64,000 bases of DNA, taken from NCBI RefSeq assembly GCF_900177655.1, contig NZ_FXWK01000002.1:744001-808000 (forward strand), read 5' to 3'. Position numbers and translations under genes: made by a program. The notes under the pieces are model-generated. The model worked only from the letters and a program-made list of their open reading frames with translations, was not told the DNA's origin and ran no database searches. Origin of the DNA: Devosia lucknowensis (GTDB lineage: Bacteria > Pseudomonadota > Alphaproteobacteria > Rhizobiales > Devosiaceae). Positions 1-8,824 of the stretch are shown here, one piece after another; position 1 is the first letter of the stretch, and every line of letters begins with the position of its first letter.

Positions 1-1
1 C

Positions 2-259
2 GGAACGCAGTTATGGCGTCGCATGCCCGCTGGCCTTGTCGAACGTCACGACGCCTATCAGGCCGGCGGACGGGGCTGGAGAGAGCGAGAGTACGAAGTC
101 GCTATGCCATATCGAGCAATAGCAGCGCATATCCCTCACCCGAGCGGGTCTTTCGGTTGGAGCTTTGAAAGGTGCAGACCGGTGATCCAGCACTTAAAGC
201 GTCGAGTGGACGAGGTGCGTGCTGAACTGGACGCTCCACCGATTGCCCCAGGCCATTAA
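2..259 (+). CDS. 3' end of an unrecognised ORF running in from the left edge
   Basis: The reading frame is open from base 2 to a TAA at 257-259, so this may be the last ~85 residues of a gene starting outside the window; the first internal ATG is at 23. The tail is basic and helical (HLKRRVDEVRAELDAP). I recognise no domain. It lies in the block left of the comM break, so it may belong to inserted DNA. A chance open frame is possible because an opposite-strand frame also overlaps (11-193). Confidence 0.3.
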   Translation, partial: GTQLWRRMPAGLVERHDAYQAGGRGWREREYEVAMPYRAIAAHIPHPSGSFGWSFERCRPVIQHLKRRVDEVRAELDAPPIAPGH

Positions 260-263
260 GGGC

Positions 264-887
264 TCAAGCGTCCTTCACCACATAGCCACCAAGCGGATGA
301 CTCCAACCCTTCGCTAACGCCGTCAACGTCGCCCCAACGACGGCAATGGGTGCGTCGGTGGACACGTAGTCGCTGATGGTCTCTCCCGTAACAGAGTGCA
401 GCCGAGCTTCGAATTCGTAATCCATGGTGTCGGTCTGTCGCTCGCTAAGGGCGAGCAGAAGATGGTAGCCGACGACGGTGATCCGAAGGTGGGAAGCGTC
501 ATCGGTGGAGTGGCAGTATCGAGGGAGGGGCGACAAGGAGGGTTTGGGGATGAAGACACCTTCGGCATCAAAATAACCAAGTAGGCACTTGAATGCTTCT
601 GGTGGCGCCTCGTCTCGGTAATCGTTGTCGACATAGATGTACGGATCAACGATTGCCCAGCGCTCGTATACCTGGGCCTCTAATGCAGCGAGCCCATCGT
701 ACAGTCCGGAAGGGTCCGGAGGCGTCTTGTCCTCCAGAAATCTTTCCATGAGGCAGGGCAGCTTGCGGAGTTCACGATCGTCGAAGAGGTTGAAGATCTC
801 AGCTTCAAGCTGAACTAGGTCGTATCGGCGGATTGGGTCAAGTTTGTCGAGGCAAGTCTGAATGTCTGAGCGGAGAATTGTGCGCAT
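264..887 (-). CDS. Hypothetical protein, 207 aa
   Basis: The start was placed at the ATG at 887 (MRTILRSDIQ) because an AGGAG lies about 8 bp upstream; a longer TTG start at 938 has no such support. The protein is acidic, predicted soluble and without signal peptide, rich in aromatic and acidic residues (VDPYIYVDNDYRDEAPPEAF). I do not recognise the family. It follows the phosphoesterase gene on the same strand with a 65-bp gap, so the two may be co-transcribed. Both lie in the foreign-looking block ending in comM. Coding status rests on length and the ribosome binding site; function unknown. Confidence 0.55.
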   Translation of the reverse strand: MRTILRSDIQTCLDKLDPIRRYDLVQLEAEIFNLFDDRELRKLPCLMERFLEDKTPPDPSGLYDGLAALEAQVYERWAIVDPYIYVDNDYRDEAPPEAFKCLLGYFDAEGVFIPKPSLSPLPRYCHSTDDASHLRITVVGYHLLLALSERQTDTMDYEFEARLHSVTGETISDYVSTDAPIAVVGATLTALAKGWSHPLGGYVVKDA

Positions 888-952
888 TTCGGCAGCTCCT
901 GGAATTGCAATGACCAAGAACCATTTGAGAAGCACCAATTCAGTGCGAGCGA

Positions 953-1504
953 CTAAGAAATCGGATCAGGAAGGTCGTTCATCCTCTCTTTGATCTGGCT
1001 GAACGTCATCGGCAGGAACGCCTGGTGGTCCACGCCGCAGTCCCAGCGACGGCGGGTCGAGGGGATCCGGTCATGGGTATGCCCATGGAAGTGCAGGTCA
1101 CCCGAGAAGTAGCCTTCCCATTCTAGAAGCGGGTAGTGGCACAGGACGATCTTGCAGTCGCGCGCCACAAGTGTGCGGATGTCGTCGACGCTTGCCCAAT
1201 CAAGCTTGTCGCGCACTTCCTCACCATCATGATTGCCCACGATCAACCGCTTGATGCCGTTGAGCCGTTTGAAGGTTGTCTTCACATCGTCGAATGGCAC
1301 TTCATCTCCAGCAACATCACCCAAGTGCCAAACGGTGTCCCGAGGCTGAACAAGTTCGTTCCATTTGCGAACGAGCTCCCGATCGTGTTCCTTGATATCG
1401 GCATAGGGACGCATCGCCAGGTCCAGGATCCCGGTATGGCCGAAGTGCGTGCCGCCGACGAACCAGTGGGTGTGGTCGATCACGGTTAGATTGCTGGCGC
1501 TCAT
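953..1504 (-). CDS. Calcineurin-like metallophosphoesterase with altered first metal motif
   Basis: A 183-aa single-domain protein of the calcineurin-like phosphoesterase superfamily. Family motifs appear in order: THFGH near residues 19-23, GDVAGD near 63-68, VGNHD near 89-93, CHYPLLEW near 121-128 and HGHTHDR near 140-146, the usual set for binding a two-metal centre. Relatives normally have SDTHFGH; here the residues before THFGH are GG, so the first metal-ligand Asp of the D-x-H motif is Gly. That could weaken or abolish activity. No signal peptide is seen, so it is probably cytosolic. Substrate cannot be inferred. It lies in the non-core block left of the comM break. Confidence 0.85.
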   Translation of the reverse strand: MSASNLTVIDHTHWFVGGTHFGHTGILDLAMRPYADIKEHDRELVRKWNELVQPRDTVWHLGDVAGDEVPFDDVKTTFKRLNGIKRLIVGNHDGEEVRDKLDWASVDDIRTLVARDCKIVLCHYPLLEWEGYFSGDLHFHGHTHDRIPSTRRRWDCGVDHQAFLPMTFSQIKERMNDLPDPIS

Positions 1505-1587
1505 GCCAAGGCTCTCCCCATCAAGTAGCCCAACTTATCCTCCACGCTCGCCAGCCGCTTATGCTCTTCCTCAAATGGAGGAAGCAG

Positions 1588-1863
1588 ATGCTGCAGGTAT
1601 TGGCAATCATCACGGGTTCGGTCTTAGCGGCCATCGGTTGGGTCGTCCGGCGCAGGATCCGAAACGAGGCAGTCGATGAAATCATCAAGCGCCGCCTCAG
1701 CCTCGTCGAGCTCTATCAGCGCATGAAGGCAGCAGAGCTGGACATTAAGGGGCTCAATCGGCTTGAGAGCGAACTCATCAGCCTCAAGGGTGCCGAAAAC
1801 CAAGCCCAAATGCCCCAAAACCGGCCCGACTCTGGTTCTGCCCGGCCTGTTCACCATCTATGA
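1588..1863 (+). CDS. Small membrane protein with coiled-coil tail, 91 aa
   Basis: Start chosen at the ATG at 1588, which follows a GGAGG about 6 bp upstream; an ATG at 1561 is in frame but has no good site. Residues ~3-22 (VLAIITGSVLAAIGWVV) form one hydrophobic segment, then comes an Arg-rich stretch and a charged helical region (about 27-70) suited to a coiled coil. The layout suggests an N-terminally anchored cytoplasmic protein. No family recognised. It ends about 27 bp before the repeated motifs at the comM junction and reads toward them. Confidence 0.5.
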   Translation: MLQVLAIITGSVLAAIGWVVRRRIRNEAVDEIIKRRLSLVELYQRMKAAELDIKGLNRLESELISLKGAENQAQMPQNRPDSGSARPVHHL

Positions 1864-1889
1864 ACAGTCACTTGAAATTGGACGCCAGT

Positions 1890-1932
1890 GCAGAACATTG
1901 GTTGTTAAAGCAGAACTTTGGTGTTTTCACCA
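1890..1932. mobile_element. Probable end of an inserted element inside comM
   Basis: Two copies of the 12-mer GCAGAACWTTGG lie at 1890-1901 and 1910-1921, exactly 20 bp apart, followed by GGTGTTTTCACCA (1920-1932). Homology to comM stops just right of this point. On the minus strand the tip would begin TGGTG. Iterated terminal motifs with a TG...CA tip resemble IS21-type ends, but no transposase gene is seen before the left edge and the other end is outside the window, so the family is a guess. Confidence 0.4.
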
Positions 1933-2861
1933 CTGGGGGCAAATTCTGGAAGCTCGTCGAGAAAGAGCACGCCGTTATGCGCAAGGCTGGCTTCGCCGGG
2001 ACGGACCCTCAAGCCACCGCCCACCAGCGCCGCCATCGAGGCAGAATGGTGGGGTGCGCGGAAGGGACGCCGGTCGGACAGCACGCCGCCGGCCAGTTCT
2101 CCGGCGATGGACTGGATCATGGAAATGTCGAGCAGTTCGCGTGCCGAAAGCGGCGGCAGGATCGATGGCAGCCGGGCGGCCAGCATCGACTTGCCGGCGC
2201 CGGGCGGACCAACCATCAGGAGATTGTGCCCGCCGGCCGCCGCCACTTCGAGCGCGCGCCGGGCCACGGCCTGACCACGCACGTCTGCGAGATCAGGCAG
2301 TTGTGCGGCGTCGGCAAGCTGCCGTCCGGGTTTGGGGCGCGCCTGGAGTTGCAGCCCGGTGAGATGATTGGCGAGGGCGACGAGGCTGTCGGCGGCTATG
2401 ATGTCGAGATCGTCACCGGCCCAGGCCGCCTCCGGTCCGGACCCAGTCGGACAGACGAGGCCGAGACCCCGCGCACTGGCGGCCATTGCTGCGGGCAGCA
2501 CGCCGCCGACATGCGCCAGTCTTCCATCGAGACCAAGTTCGCCCACCGCCATATATCCGTCCAATGCGTCCTGCGGGATGGCACCCAGCGCACTCATAAG
2601 CGCCAGGGCGATCGGCAGATCGTAGTGGCTTCCTTCCTTGGGAAGATCGGCCGGAGCGAGATTGATGGTGATGCGCTTGGGCGGCAGGCCCAGACCCGAG
2701 GCCGTAAGCGCAGCGCGTACCCGTTCGCCGCTTTCGCGCACGGCCTTGTCCGGCAAGCCCACGAGGACAAGGCCGGGGAAGCCGGGCGCGATATGCGCCT
2801 GAACGTCCACCGGCACGGCGTCGATGCCTTGAAACGCCACAGTCGTCACGCGCGTGACCAT
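1905..2861 (-). pseudogene. comM: comM/yifB (Mg chelatase-like AAA+ helicase), 3' truncated
   Basis: Intact ComM/YifB is about 500-510 aa; this copy has 318. It begins normally (ATG at 2861, MVTRVTTVAFQGIDAVPVDV) with the N-terminal Lon-protease-like fold, then the AAA+ Walker A GPPGAGKS and Walker B region VLFLDELPEF. Right after LPEFAP the sequence turns into SGENTKVLL and stops at a TAA (1905-1907). The lost part would hold sensor motifs, arginine finger and the C-terminal domain, so the product should be inactive. The break coincides with repeated 12-mers typical of a transposon end. ComM is a branch-migration helicase that promotes recombination of DNA taken up in transformation, and the gene is a known target for genomic islands in other bacteria. 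Confidence 0.9.
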
Positions 2862-3042
2862 CGTGCGAGCCCCCTCAATGCCGGCAAAGCTAGCAGAGGC
2901 GGAAATAGTTAACAAGAACGAAGAAAGAACAGAAAATGGTCTATTAACCATGTGGGCTGCCACACTGGTTACCCTAAAACTCCATTAACCCCAGCATGTT
3001 GATTCAATAGCAGTTTATTCTGCGCCACGAGTATTTCGATCC

Positions 3043-3879
3043 ATGGTCTTTTCTGCCCGTCGCTCCGTCTCCGCCGTCCTTCGCGGCGCCGTTCTGAGCC
3101 TCGCCGTCGCGGCGCTGGTCGCCTGCGGCAGCGTGGGGGGTCTTTATGGCGCCATTCCCGGCGACAACCGGCCGCACGCCAAGGTCGATCGCGCCCGCGG
3201 CATGCCCATCCAGGGTATCGACGTGGCGCGCTATCAGGAGAATGTCGATTTTGCCCGGGCGCGCGGCGCCGGCATCCACTTCGTTTTCATGAAGGCCACC
3301 GAGGGCAAGGACTACATTGATCCCAATTTCCGCGTGAATTGGGAGCGGGCGCGCGATGCCGGCATGCCGCGCGGCGCCTATCACTTCATGACATGGTGTT
3401 CGACGGCGGCAGAACAGGCGGCCTGGTTCGTCCAGAACGTTCCCGCGGACCCGAGCGCGCTGCCGCCGGTGCTGGATCTTGAGTGGAACAATCACTCGAG
3501 CTGCAAAGTCAAGCCGAGCAAGGCCGATGCGCTCGAGAAGATCAATGTCATGCTGACGGCCATGGAGCGCCATACCGGCAAGCTGCCGATCATCTATACC
3601 GACATGAACTTCCATCGTGACATCCTGGAAGATGTCTACCTGCCCAACACGTTCTGGCTGCGCTCCACCGCTGCAGAACCGCATGAGCGCTACAAGAACC
3701 GCCCATGGACCTTCTGGCAGTATACCCAGACCGGCGTCGTGCCGGGCGTAAAGGGCGAAGTCGATCGCAACGTCTTCTACGGTTCGACGGGCGACTGGTT
3801 GATGTTCCTGTCCACCGGCTGCGACCCACGCGCCATGGCGACGCTGCAGGCCAGCGGGCGTTGCCAGTTCGCGAAATAG
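3043..3879 (+). CDS. GH25 lysozyme-like lipoprotein
   Basis: A 278-aa protein with an N-terminal lipoprotein signal (hydrophobic stretch ending LVAC, Cys about 28) followed by one glycosyl hydrolase 25 domain (~55-255). Characteristic motifs are visible: GIDVARYQ with the conserved Asp, FVFMKATEGKDYIDPNF, GAYHFM, PPVLDLEWN with the acidic residue of the barrel, and the C-terminal WTFWQYTQTG...VDRNVF. GH25 enzymes cut the glycan strands of peptidoglycan, so a role in wall remodelling at the outer or inner membrane face is expected. It is followed after 79 bp by the SPFH-NfeD pair and is divergent from the broken comM. Confidence 0.9.
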   Translation: MVFSARRSVSAVLRGAVLSLAVAALVACGSVGGLYGAIPGDNRPHAKVDRARGMPIQGIDVARYQENVDFARARGAGIHFVFMKATEGKDYIDPNFRVNWERARDAGMPRGAYHFMTWCSTAAEQAAWFVQNVPADPSALPPVLDLEWNNHSSCKVKPSKADALEKINVMLTAMERHTGKLPIIYTDMNFHRDILEDVYLPNTFWLRSTAAEPHERYKNRPWTFWQYTQTGVVPGVKGEVDRNVFYGSTGDWLMFLSTGCDPRAMATLQASGRCQFAK

Positions 3880-3958
3880 ACTGCCCCCAAATTGCCGCTA
3901 CCCAAGCCGAAGCGCGCCGCATAAAGTCGCGGCGCGTCAGGTATAAAGGGTAACGGTC

Positions 3959-4960
3959 ATGGACTTTCTCAACGGTTTCGGCATCGACGGGCTGAGCGTG
4001 GTGCTTATCGCGCTGGGAATCCTGGCCGTGCTGGTGCTGTTTGCCGGCGCCAAGACCGTGCCGCAGGGCCACAACTACACGATCGAGCGCTTCGGCAAAT
4101 ATACACGCACGCTCAAGCCCGGGCTCAACCTCATCGTGCCGTTCATCGACGTGGTCGGCAAGAAGATCAACGTCATGGAGCAGGTGCTGGACGTGCCGCA
4201 CCAGGAAGTCATCACCCGCGACAACGCGACGGTGACGGCCAATGGCGTGACCTTCTACCAGATCCTCGACGCCGCTTCGGCCGCCTACGAGGTGACCGAT
4301 CTCGAAAACGCCATCCTCAACCTCACCATGACCAATATCCGCTCGGTCATGGGCTCGATGGATCTCGACGAGCTGCTCAGTCATCGCGACGAGATCAATG
4401 ACCGGGTGCTGCGCGTGGTCGACACAGCCGTGTCGCCCTGGGGCGTCAAGATCACCCGTATCGAAATCAAGGACATCGATCCGCCCAAGGACCTGGTCGA
4501 ATCCATGGGCCGGCAGATGAAGGCGGAGCGCGAGAAGCGCGCCACGATCCTTGAAGCCGAGGGTCGGCGGCAGGCAGCCATCCTCAAGGCCGAGGGCGAA
4601 AAGCAGGCACAGGTGCTGGAAGCCGAGGGTCGCCGCGAAGCTGCCTTCCGCGACGCGGAAGCGCGGGAACGCGCCGCCGAGGCCGAGGCCAAGGCCACGC
4701 AACTGGTTTCAGACGCCATAGCCTCGGGCAGTGTGCAGGCCATCAACTATTTCGTGGCCAACAACTATATCAAGGCGCTGGAGGGGATCGCCACGTCGCC
4801 CAACCAAAAGCTGCTGATGTTGCCGGTCGAAGCGTCCAGCGTCATTGGCGCCATCGGCGGCATTGCCGAAATCGCCCGCGAAACCTTCGGGGCGGAAAAA
4901 CCGAACCAGCCACGGTCCACCAGCAGGCCGCCCAACACGACGCCGCAGAGCCAGGGATAG
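3959..4960 (+). CDS. SPFH/Band 7 membrane protease-regulator (QmcA-like)
   Basis: 333 aa. An N-terminal transmembrane segment (~12-30, VVLIALGILAVLVLFAG) precedes an SPFH domain (~30-190; TVPQGHNYTIERFGKY, IPFIDVV-type region) and a long charged Ala/Glu/Arg coiled coil (~180-250; repeated EAEGRRQAA and KAEGEKQAQ units) that drives oligomerisation. The C-terminus is Pro/Thr rich. Paralogues such as QmcA/stomatin form membrane rings that organise proteases and lipid domains. It is followed 6 bp later by an NfeD-family gene; SPFH-NfeD pairing is a conserved operon. Confidence 0.92.
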   Translation: MDFLNGFGIDGLSVVLIALGILAVLVLFAGAKTVPQGHNYTIERFGKYTRTLKPGLNLIVPFIDVVGKKINVMEQVLDVPHQEVITRDNATVTANGVTFYQILDAASAAYEVTDLENAILNLTMTNIRSVMGSMDLDELLSHRDEINDRVLRVVDTAVSPWGVKITRIEIKDIDPPKDLVESMGRQMKAEREKRATILEAEGRRQAAILKAEGEKQAQVLEAEGRREAAFRDAEARERAAEAEAKATQLVSDAIASGSVQAINYFVANNYIKALEGIATSPNQKLLMLPVEASSVIGAIGGIAEIARETFGAEKPNQPRSTSRPPNTTPQSQG

Positions 4961-4966
4961 GCCAGC

Positions 4967-5416
4967 ATGCAGGTCATCGCCTTCCTGGCAGAGAATGCGC
5001 CCTGGAGCTGGATCATTGCCGGGCTCGTGCTGCTCGCGCTTGAACTGGTGGTTCCCGGCGGCTTCCTGCTCTGGATGGGCATAGCAGGCATTTTGACGGG
5101 GGTCCTGGTGCTGTTTCAACCCCTCGACTGGCCGGTGCAGTGGCTGATCTTCGGCGTCCTGTCGCTGGTCTCGATCTTGGTCTGGGTGCGGCTGACGCGG
5201 CACCGGCATGCACAGACGGACAGGCCAATGCTCAACCAACGCGCGGAGCAGTTCATCGGCCAGACCGCTATTCTGCAGCAGCCGATAGCCGGTGGTTTTG
5301 GCAGGCTGCCTCTGGGCGATACCATCTGGCGCGTGGCGGGGCCCGACCTGCCGGCAGGGCAGCGCGTGCGGATCACCGGGGCCAGTGGCGCCGTGCTGAC
5401 CGTGGAAGCCGCATAA
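4967..5416 (+). CDS. NfeD family membrane protein
   Basis: 149 aa. Three hydrophobic segments in the first half (~12-30, ~32-55, ~60-78) are followed by a C-terminal OB-fold-like NfeD domain (~80-147: IGQTAILQQPIAGGFGRLPLGDTIWRV...GQRVRITGASG). It is the short NfeD type without the N-terminal ClpP-like protease part. Located 6 bp after the SPFH gene, it is almost certainly its membrane partner. Confidence 0.92.
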   Translation: MQVIAFLAENAPWSWIIAGLVLLALELVVPGGFLLWMGIAGILTGVLVLFQPLDWPVQWLIFGVLSLVSILVWVRLTRHRHAQTDRPMLNQRAEQFIGQTAILQQPIAGGFGRLPLGDTIWRVAGPDLPAGQRVRITGASGAVLTVEAA

Positions 5417-5523
5417 GCGTTCGCCCGCAAGCTTTCGTTAACCATAAGCTGAGAGGATAGCGGCTCGACCCAAGGGGTCTGGCCGGCTTCCGGGTCCTGC
5501 CGGCATGATATGCGGAGCGGGAC

Positions 5524-6789
5524 GTGGCCCGGCAGAAACTCATCATCGCGGGTGTCCTGTTGGCAAGTACGGCGCTGGCCGGTGCCGCATGGGCCGATCC
5601 GGTGACGGTTGCCGACAAGACGCTGGACGGCGAGCGGCTCGAGGCTGGAATCTACCCCAGCGCCCCCATGCCCGAGGGTTTCGCCGTGCCGGACGAGCCG
5701 GCGCATCCACCGTTCGAGCTCGATTGGTCCATCGGCCTCAAGGGCAGCTACACGGCGGCGACCGGCGGCAACAGTTTCGTAACGACGCTCAACCCGGCCT
5801 TCACCGCGACGCATCAGGGTGTTCGCACTGACCTCGTGCTGAACGGGGGCGCGTCCCTCGCGCGCAATACCGACGGCACGCTCGGTGTCACTGGCCTCAA
5901 TCTGCAACTCGATGCCGTCACGGCGCTGGGCCGAGACACCACCGCTTCGGGCTCGGCCCGCATCGGGCTCAGTCAGGACCTGCCAGGAGCGCCCGGCGCC
6001 AATCCGCTGGTCGAGGTGCCGCCGCAGGTGCTGACGGCAGCACTGAGCGGCGCCGTCGAGCGACGCTTCGGCCGCTTCGACCTCAGCGTCACTGGCGACC
6101 TCGAACGCACGCTTTACGGCCCCACCACCCGCACCGATACCGGTCTCACCGACAATTCCGCCGACAATGTCTGGCAGGGCGATGTCGGTCTGCGGCTCGG
6201 AGTCGAGGCCACACCGATCTTCGACGTCTTCACCCAAGCAGACATTGGTCGTGACTGGTTCGACCAGGCCGGCACAAGCGGCATCAAGAACGACGCCACC
6301 AGCCGCAGCCTGCGCGGTGGCGTGAGCGGCAGCTGGAACGGGCTTTTATCGGCAAGTGCCTCGGTGGGCGTCGGCCAGCACGACTTCGACGATGCCGGGC
6401 TCACCGACATCACCACCCGACTTTACGACGCCAGCATCGCCTACTCGCCCGATACCACGCTGAACCTCACGGCCGCGCTGTCAACCACGATCGAGCCGAC
6501 CGGCGCCGACGTCGGGGGTACGGCGCGGGTCGCCCACATCGCGACGGCCAGCGCCAGTTACACGGTCAATTCCTGGCTGCGCCTGCGTGCCTCGGCCGAC
6601 TGGGGCCTATCGACTGTCGAGGGCAGCGGAGAAACAGAACGCCGCCACGGCTTCGGTGCCGGCGCGGACTACAAGTTCAATTCGCGCACGGCATTATCGG
6701 CCGACTATGCCTATTCGCACCGCGACAACAGCCTCAATGGCGTCACCGACAGTCATTCGGTCAGCCTCGGGGTGACGCTGAAGCGCTGA
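5524..6789 (+). CDS. Outer-membrane beta-barrel protein
   Basis: 421 aa from a GTG start (MARQKLIIAGVLLASTALAGAAWA), an evident Sec signal peptide cleaved near residue 25. The mature protein is poor in Cys and Lys and shows many short alternating beta-strand segments with Asp/Asn/Gly turns (SIGLKGSYTAATGGNSFVTTLNPAFTA-type pattern), typical of an outer-membrane barrel. The last strand (HSVSLGVTLKR) ends in a basic residue rather than the classic aromatic. Similar alphaproteobacterial proteins are annotated only as outer-membrane beta-barrel proteins. Ligand and role unknown. Confidence 0.75.
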   Translation: MARQKLIIAGVLLASTALAGAAWADPVTVADKTLDGERLEAGIYPSAPMPEGFAVPDEPAHPPFELDWSIGLKGSYTAATGGNSFVTTLNPAFTATHQGVRTDLVLNGGASLARNTDGTLGVTGLNLQLDAVTALGRDTTASGSARIGLSQDLPGAPGANPLVEVPPQVLTAALSGAVERRFGRFDLSVTGDLERTLYGPTTRTDTGLTDNSADNVWQGDVGLRLGVEATPIFDVFTQADIGRDWFDQAGTSGIKNDATSRSLRGGVSGSWNGLLSASASVGVGQHDFDDAGLTDITTRLYDASIAYSPDTTLNLTAALSTTIEPTGADVGGTARVAHIATASASYTVNSWLRLRASADWGLSTVEGSGETERRHGFGAGADYKFNSRTALSADYAYSHRDNSLNGVTDSHSVSLGVTLKR

Positions 6790-6840
6790 GGGGACAGCAG
6801 GGCGCGGCAGGCCGCGCGCGCTGCCGTGGAAGCCTTGCGC

Positions 6841-7725
6841 CTAGAGCTTGTCGCCCAGGTCGAGCTTGCGCAACTCGTCGATGAAGCCAGGACGGATGTC
6901 CGCGCGATCGAGGGCAAAGACGACGTTGGCCGTCAGAAAGCCCAGCTTGGATCCGCAGTCGTAGACCTTTCCTTCGTATTTAACGCCGGTGAAGGCCTGC
7001 TGACCCATCAGGGTCTGCATGGCGTCGGTCAGCTGGATCTCGCCGCCTGCGCCGCGGGTCTGCTCGGCCAGAAGGGCGAAGATTTCGGGCTGCAGGATAT
7101 AGCGGCCGGAAATGAAAAGATTGGACGGCGCTTCGTCGCGCTTGGGTTTTTCCACCATGCCATTGATGGCAAAGCCCTGGTCAGGTCCCTCGCCGCGCAC
7201 CACGACGCCATAGGACGAGACATCTTCCCAAGCGCATTCCTCGACGCCGATAATGTTGCCCGGCCGCTCGTCGTAGGCGTCCATCATCTGCTTGAGCACG
7301 CCCGGCTTGGCGCGAAAAATCATATCGGGCAACAGAAGCGCGAAAGGCTGGTCGCCCACGATATCGCGGGCGCACCAGACGGCGTGACCGAGGCCCAGCG
7401 GCTCCTGCTGGCGGGTGAAACTGGTGCGTCCGGCAGACGGCAGGTCCTTCTGCAATTCGTCGAGCGCCGCCTTCTTGCCGCGGCTTTCGAGCGTCGCTTC
7501 GAGCTCGAACTGGCGATCGAAATGATCCTCGATGACGCCTTTGTTGCGCCCGGTGACGAAGACGAAGTGCTCGATCCCCGCCTCGCGCGCCTCGTCCACG
7601 GCATACTGGATCAGCGGCCTGTCGACGACGGTCAGCATCTCCTTGGGCATGGCTTTGGTCGCGGGCAGGAAGCGGGTGCCGAGGCCGGCAACGGGGAAGA
7701 CTGCGGTACGGACGCGTTTGGACAA
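6841..7725 (-). CDS. galU: UTP--glucose-1-phosphate uridylyltransferase
   Basis: 294 aa, full length. The nucleotidyltransferase signature [20 protein letters not shown] lies at residues ~10-29, and [17 protein letters not shown] and the sugar-binding [13 protein letters not shown] region are present. It makes UDP-glucose for exopolysaccharide, LPS and cyclic glucans. It is divergent from galE across ~100 bp, so UDP-glucose synthesis and epimerisation sit side by side, probably with back-to-back promoters. Confidence 0.95.
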   Translation of the reverse strand: MSKRVRTAVFPVAGLGTRFLPATKAMPKEMLTVVDRPLIQYAVDEAREAGIEHFVFVTGRNKGVIEDHFDRQFELEATLESRGKKAALDELQKDLPSAGRTSFTRQQEPLGLGHAVWCARDIVGDQPFALLLPDMIFRAKPGVLKQMMDAYDERPGNIIGVEECAWEDVSSYGVVVRGEGPDQGFAINGMVEKPKRDEAPSNLFISGRYILQPEIFALLAEQTRGAGGEIQLTDAMQTLMGQQAFTGVKYEGKVYDCGSKLGFLTANVVFALDRADIRPGFIDELRKLDLGDKL

Positions 7726-7824
7726 TGAACTCTCCCTGGTGGACGCGATTTGGACGTAAAGCTAAATCAACGTCTCGCGCATATCGTTGCGTTCAATAGC
7801 ATTTCCAAAACGGAGAGACAAAGC

Positions 7825-8811
7825 ATGACGGTCCTCGTAACCGGCGGCGCCGGCTATATCGGCAGCCATATGGTGCTCAATCTGGCTGATGCCGGCGAGG
7901 ACGTGGTCGTGCTCGACAATCTGGTCACCGGTTTCGACTGGGCCATCGACGGGCGCGCCCGCTTCGAGGCGGGAAATGCCGGGGATATCGAGCATGTGCT
8001 CAAGCTCATCGAGAAGCACAAGATCACCGAGATCGTGCACTTCGCCGGCTCGATCGTGGTGCCGGAGTCAGTCTCCAATCCGCTCAAATATTATGCCAAC
8101 AACACCGCCACATCGCGCAACCTGATCGAGGCCGCGGTCAGGGGTGGGGTGAAGCACTTCATCTTCTCTTCGACCGCTGCCGTCTACGGCATGACCGGGC
8201 TGGCTCCGGTGGTTGAGGACACGCCGCTCAATCCCATGTCGCCCTATGGCCGGTCCAAGCTCATGACCGAATGGATGCTGGCCGATGTCGCCGCCGCCCA
8301 TGACATGACCTATGGCGTTCTGCGCTACTTCAATGTCGCCGGGGCCGATCCGCAGAAGCGTTCGGGCCAGTCGACGCCCGAGGCCACGCATCTGATCAAG
8401 GTGGCCTGCCAGGTGGCGCTAGGCAAACGCGAGAAAATGGACATTTTCGGCACCGACTACGAGACGCCCGATGGCACCTGCGTGCGCGACTACATTCACG
8501 TGACGGACCTGATCGCCGCCCATGCATTGCTGCTGCGGCATCTGCGTGGCGGCGGCGACAGCACCACGCTCAACTGCGCCTATGGGCAGGGCTATTCCGT
8601 GCGCCAGGTGGTGGAAACGGTGCGCCAGGTCTCGGGCGTGAACCTCAGGGCCGACGAAGCACCTCGCCGAGCCGGCGACCCGGCGTCGATCACTGCGACC
8701 GGCGAAAAGGTGCGCAGTCTCCTGGGCTGGGTTCCGCAGCACGATGATCTCAACGAAATCGTCGAAACGGCGTATGCGTGGGAGCGGCACCTGCTCACCC
8801 GCAACCGTTAG
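7825..8811 (+). CDS. galE: UDP-glucose 4-epimerase
   Basis: 328 aa from the ATG at 7825, preceded by GGAGAGA; the in-frame extension back to 7750 has no ribosome binding site. Extended short-chain dehydrogenase fold: NAD-binding TGGAGYIGSHM at residues 6-16, FSSTAAVYG, and catalytic Tyr/Lys in SPYGRSKLMTEW (~residues 139-150). The C-terminal GDPASITA motif near 290 is typical of GalE. It interconverts UDP-glucose and UDP-galactose using the product of the divergent galU. The next gene follows after 13 bp. Confidence 0.94.
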   Translation: MTVLVTGGAGYIGSHMVLNLADAGEDVVVLDNLVTGFDWAIDGRARFEAGNAGDIEHVLKLIEKHKITEIVHFAGSIVVPESVSNPLKYYANNTATSRNLIEAAVRGGVKHFIFSSTAAVYGMTGLAPVVEDTPLNPMSPYGRSKLMTEWMLADVAAAHDMTYGVLRYFNVAGADPQKRSGQSTPEATHLIKVACQVALGKREKMDIFGTDYETPDGTCVRDYIHVTDLIAAHALLLRHLRGGGDSTTLNCAYGQGYSVRQVVETVRQVSGVNLRADEAPRRAGDPASITATGEKVRSLLGWVPQHDDLNEIVETAYAWERHLLTRNR

Positions 8812-8824
8812 GAAGGGACGAACC

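Noticed and set aside
3590..4702. 370-residue antisense frame opposite the SPFH gene
   Set aside because: Crosses two plus-strand genes and has no recognisable domain.
7750..7824. Upstream extension of galE
   Set aside because: Homology starts at 7825 with a good ribosome site; the extension is the promoter region shared with galU.
8489..8502. parS-like CACGTGA core in galE
   Set aside because: Only the central bases match (ATTCACGTGACG); too far from the consensus.
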